Shown in pieces: positions 12,871 through 15,303 of a DNA stretch of 15,303 bases (within the stretch, counting starts at the first letter, position 1; each line of letters begins with the position of its first letter). The notes beneath the pieces are model-generated. The model was not told the origin of the DNA and searched no databases. It saw only the letters and a program-made list of their open reading frames with translations. Location of the stretch: NCBI GenBank assembly GCA_000995845.1, contig LCEZ01000010.1, positions 1 to 15,303 on the forward strand, given 5' to 3'. The DNA is from Parcubacteria group bacterium GW2011_GWD2_43_10. Its GTDB lineage: Bacteria > Patescibacteriota > Patescibacteriia > Veblenbacterales > UBA10138. The position numbers were made by a program, and so were the translations under genes.

Positions 12871-14877
12871 ATGAATATTACAGAACTTGCTAGACGATTG
12901 AAAATCCCGACTGGGCAACTTAAAGACGAGTTACCCAAGCTTGGTTTTGATATTGGTCGGAGGGCAATTAAGATTGATGATGCGGTAGCGGAAAAGGTAA
13001 TTAAACTATGGTCCGAGAAAAAACAGAAACAGCAGCAGGATACTTTTGTAGTTATTCAGAAGCGCTTAGATGACAAACTGCAAGGCAAGGGTACGGGCCG
13101 GGAAGTTCAATTGCCGCCAACTTTAACGCCAAGAGAGTTTGCTGATTTGTTGGGTTTACCAGCTACAGTCGTGATTGGTGAGCTGTTCAAGAATGGCGTG
13201 ATGGCCTCAATTAATGAGCGTATAGATTTTGAAACCGCCTCTATTATTGCGCAGGATTTAGGTTATACGACTACGGCCGCTAAAAATAATGACAATGAAA
13301 AAATTGAATTAGCCCAAGCCGCTAGTTTGGTAGATTTATTAAAACAAGACAATCCGGCCTCACTTCAGCCTCGGCCGCCGGTGGTGGTAGTAATGGGGCA
13401 TGTGGATCATGGCAAAACTACATTACTTGATGCTATTCGTGAAACCAATGTGGCTGCCCAAGAAAGCGGTGCGATCACTCAGCATATTGGTGCTTATCAG
13501 GTGGAAACTAAGGGGCGCAAGATTACTTTTTTGGACACACCTGGACACGAGGCCTTCTCGGCTATGCGTAGCCGGGGCGGCCGACTAGCCGATGTTGCCA
13601 TTATTGTACTAGCAGCGGATGATGGCTTGCAGCCGCAAACCATTGAAGCTATAGAAATCGCCCAGCGCGAAAAGCTCGCTTTTCTTTTTGCCATTAATAA
13701 AGTGGACAAGGATAATGCTGATATTGAACGCGCCAAAAAGTCTTTAGCGGAATTGAATTTATTGCCCGAGGATTGGGGCGGCAAAACTATTTGCGTACCA
13801 ATCTCAGCTAAGAAACGTCAAGGTATTACCGAGTTATTAGACATGGTTCTGCTGCTGGCGGATATGGAAAAGTTAGCAGCTGATCCTAATCGTTTAGCCG
13901 TAGGTACGATTGTTGAATCTCACTTGGATAAAGGGGAGGGGCCGGTGGTAACCGCTTTGGTTCAGGCTGGAACTTTGCGGGTTGGTGATTATATAATTGT
14001 TGGTCAAATGGCGGGCAAGGTTCGTTCCATGAAAAATTATCGGGGAGAATCAGTTGCTGTTGCTAGCCCCTCTACCCCAGTTAGAGTTTTAGGTCTTAAG
14101 CAGGTACCACAGTCTGGCGATATTTTCCGAGTAGTTGAAGATGAAAAGCTAGTGCGGGAAGTTTTGCGCAAATCAACACGTTATCAATCAGTCATGCCAG
14201 CGGGCCCGGAGGTAACAACCAATAGTGAAGAAAATAACGAGACAATCTCCAAAATTAATTCACTTAATGTGGTATTAAAAACTGATGTCTTGGGTTCGCG
14301 TGAAGCTATTATTTCTTCTTTTAAAGATTTAACTCAAGGTGAGATTCAGGTAAAAATTGTGCGCGCGGGCTTAGGTACCATTACGGAAACTGATGTGGCT
14401 TTTGCTGAAGCTAGCGGCGCGATCGTACTCGGGTTTAATGTGCCAATCAAGCCTGAGGCGGAAGTAATGGCCCAGCGCACGGGAATATTAACCAAAACCT
14501 ACAAGGTCATTTATGATTTATTGGATGAAGTTAAAAAGCAGCTCACTGGCATGCTTAAACCTGAGCTTATTAGAAATCAAGTTGGCGAAGCGCAAGTTAT
14601 AAAGATTTTCCGCCGCGGCAAAAAAGAAATGATTGTGGGTTGCCGGATAATTAAGGGAGTAGTCAGGCCCAAAACCAGCGTGATGGTTTTTCGGCAAGAT
14701 AAGGTTATAGTGGAAAAAATGACTTTGTCTGAAGTTAGGATTGGTCATGAAGCGGTGGGTGAAGTATCGGAAGGCGGGGAATGCGGGTTATTGTTAGCCG
14801 GGCCGCCAATCATAGAAGAGCGCGATAAGTTAGAAATTTATCATGAGGAAATTAGGCAACGAACCATTAAAGATTAA
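12871..14877 (+). CDS. infB: Translation initiation factor IF-2
   Basis: The GTPase that brings initiator tRNA to the ribosome and promotes subunit joining. Two IF2_N-like helical modules lie at about residues 1-50 and 85-135, joined by a Lys/Gln-rich linker (KKQKQQQD). The G domain has GHVDHGKTT (176-184), switch II DTPGH (222-226), NKVD (276-279) and SAK (312-314). Domains II, III and IV/C2 follow, ending with the initiator-tRNA-binding part (GECGLLLAGPPIIEERDKLEIY). At 668 aa it is far shorter than E. coli IF-2 (890 aa) because the N-terminal extension is reduced. There is no nusA upstream as in the classic nusA-infB operon; instead infB has its own predicted promoter. Its 3' end overlaps rbfA by 35 bp. 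Confidence 0.97.
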   Translation: MNITELARRLKIPTGQLKDELPKLGFDIGRRAIKIDDAVAEKVIKLWSEKKQKQQQDTFVVIQKRLDDKLQGKGTGREVQLPPTLTPREFADLLGLPATVVIGELFKNGVMASINERIDFETASIIAQDLGYTTTAAKNNDNEKIELAQAASLVDLLKQDNPASLQPRPPVVVVMGHVDHGKTTLLDAIRETNVAAQESGAITQHIGAYQVETKGRKITFLDTPGHEAFSAMRSRGGRLADVAIIVLAADDGLQPQTIEAIEIAQREKLAFLFAINKVDKDNADIERAKKSLAELNLLPEDWGGKTICVPISAKKRQGITELLDMVLLLADMEKLAADPNRLAVGTIVESHLDKGEGPVVTALVQAGTLRVGDYIIVGQMAGKVRSMKNYRGESVAVASPSTPVRVLGLKQVPQSGDIFRVVEDEKLVREVLRKSTRYQSVMPAGPEVTTNSEENNETISKINSLNVVLKTDVLGSREAIISSFKDLTQGEIQVKIVRAGLGTITETDVAFAEASGAIVLGFNVPIKPEAEVMAQRTGILTKTYKVIYDLLDEVKKQLTGMLKPELIRNQVGEAQVIKIFRRGKKEMIVGCRIIKGVVRPKTSVMVFRQDKVIVEKMTLSEVRIGHEAVGEVSEGGECGLLLAGPPIIEERDKLEIYHEEIRQRTIKD

Positions 14878-15226
14878 TGATTCGCCGGCCAATCGCCGGT
14901 TACCTAAACTAGAGAGTTTATTACGGAGCGAGGTGGGTAGCGCCATGGAGCGTGAGCTTGAGTTGCCAGGGGGCGCTCTTTTAACCATAACTTCAGTTAA
15001 AGTTTTGCCGGATTTAAGTCAGACTCGTATTGGCGTAAGTATTTTACCAACCGAGAAACAGGACCAAGTATTTAAAATATTAATTTCCGCCACGGCAAAT
15101 TTGCAGCGGATAGTTAACCGCCGTTTAAAGCTTTACCGCGTGCCCCGCATAAGCTTTTATTTTGATGATTCCCTAGAAAAGGCGGACAAGATAGATCGCC
15201 TGCTTGACAATTTATCAACCAAGTAG
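14843..15226 (+). CDS. rbfA: Ribosome-binding factor A
   Basis: A 127-residue KH-fold protein that binds the immature 30S subunit and assists 16S rRNA 5'-end maturation. The RbfA pattern is visible: RRLPKLESLLRSEVGSAMERE (helix 1), LLTITSVKVLPDLSQTRIGVSILP (beta hairpin), then VNRRLKLYRVPRISFYFDDSLEKADKIDRLLDNL at the C terminus. I use ATG 14843, the only good start before the conserved helix. It creates a 35-bp overlap with infB in another frame, so translation is likely coupled to infB. A start inside the first 12 residues at a non-ATG codon is possible, as the N terminus there (KLGNEPLKINDSPAN) is not conserved. Confidence 0.9.
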   Translation: MRKLGNEPLKINDSPANRRLPKLESLLRSEVGSAMERELELPGGALLTITSVKVLPDLSQTRIGVSILPTEKQDQVFKILISATANLQRIVNRRLKLYRVPRISFYFDDSLEKADKIDRLLDNLSTK

Positions 15227-15245
15227 TAGGCTAGAGCGTTCCTGT

Positions 15246-15274
15246 GAGGAATATCTTTTAAGATCCTCTATTTT
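15246..15274 (+). terminator. Possible terminator after rbfA
   Basis: GAGG/CCTC and ATCTT/AAGAT stems with a 3-nt bulge and a two-base loop, followed by TATTTT. It begins 20 bp after the rbfA stop. The T-run is short, so this is tentative. The remaining 29 bases to the window end show no gene start that I can support. Confidence 0.4.
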
Positions 15275-15303
15275 GGTAATGTTTGATAATGCAAAATGTA
15301 AAA

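Overview
The window looks like a chromosomal segment of a Candidate Phyla Radiation (Patescibacteria) bacterium, most likely a Parcubacteria-type lineage. This is inferred from the AT-rich coding sequence, short compact proteins (L19 of about 113 aa, IF-2 of 668 aa, RNHCP and GIY-YIG miniproteins), few clear Shine-Dalgarno sites, and GC-rich palindromic repeats scattered in non-coding DNA. Everything from the left edge to 12714 reads on the minus strand; infB and rbfA on the right read on the plus strand.

Layout (plus coordinates; minus-strand transcription runs right to left). 1-1287 holds tRNA-Ala(UGC), a two-helix membrane protein, an RNHCP zinc-ribbon protein, tRNA-Val(UAC), tRNA-Leu(GAG) and a GIY-YIG nuclease. 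The nuclease is preceded by two broken 5' portions of tRNA-Leu carrying palindromic inserts. 1288-4674 is an RNA/translation block: rplS, plus a tightly overlapping cca-rluD-gmk unit. 4780-10584 is a cell-surface glycosylation block: GT2 glycosyltransferase, SAM methyltransferase, flippase-like membrane protein, DUF2079 membrane protein, a strong terminator, then a TMTC-like GT-C/TPR membrane protein. 10681-11528 holds tRNA-Val(GAC), a Nudix hydrolase and the most unusual locus: an intact tRNA-Ile(UAU) sitting in the anticodon loop of a second tRNA-Ile(UAU). That outer gene is also interrupted by hairpin pairs in its D and T arms. 11569-12714 encodes a DHH-phosphoesterase (NrnA-like) homologue that has lost its metal ligands. 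It diverges from infB-rbfA, and a promoter is predicted on each side.

The genes fall into two themes: RNA maturation and translation (tRNAs, CCA-adding enzyme, RluD, L19, IF-2, RbfA, the NrnA-like protein) and envelope glycan assembly (GT2, MTase, flippase, DUF2079, TMTC-like). The strongest candidates for something undescribed are the nested tRNA-Ile with three palindromic insertions, the matching tRNA-Leu fragments next to the GIY-YIG gene, and a duplicated 23-bp terminator-tail/leader in front of cca and the TMTC-like gene.
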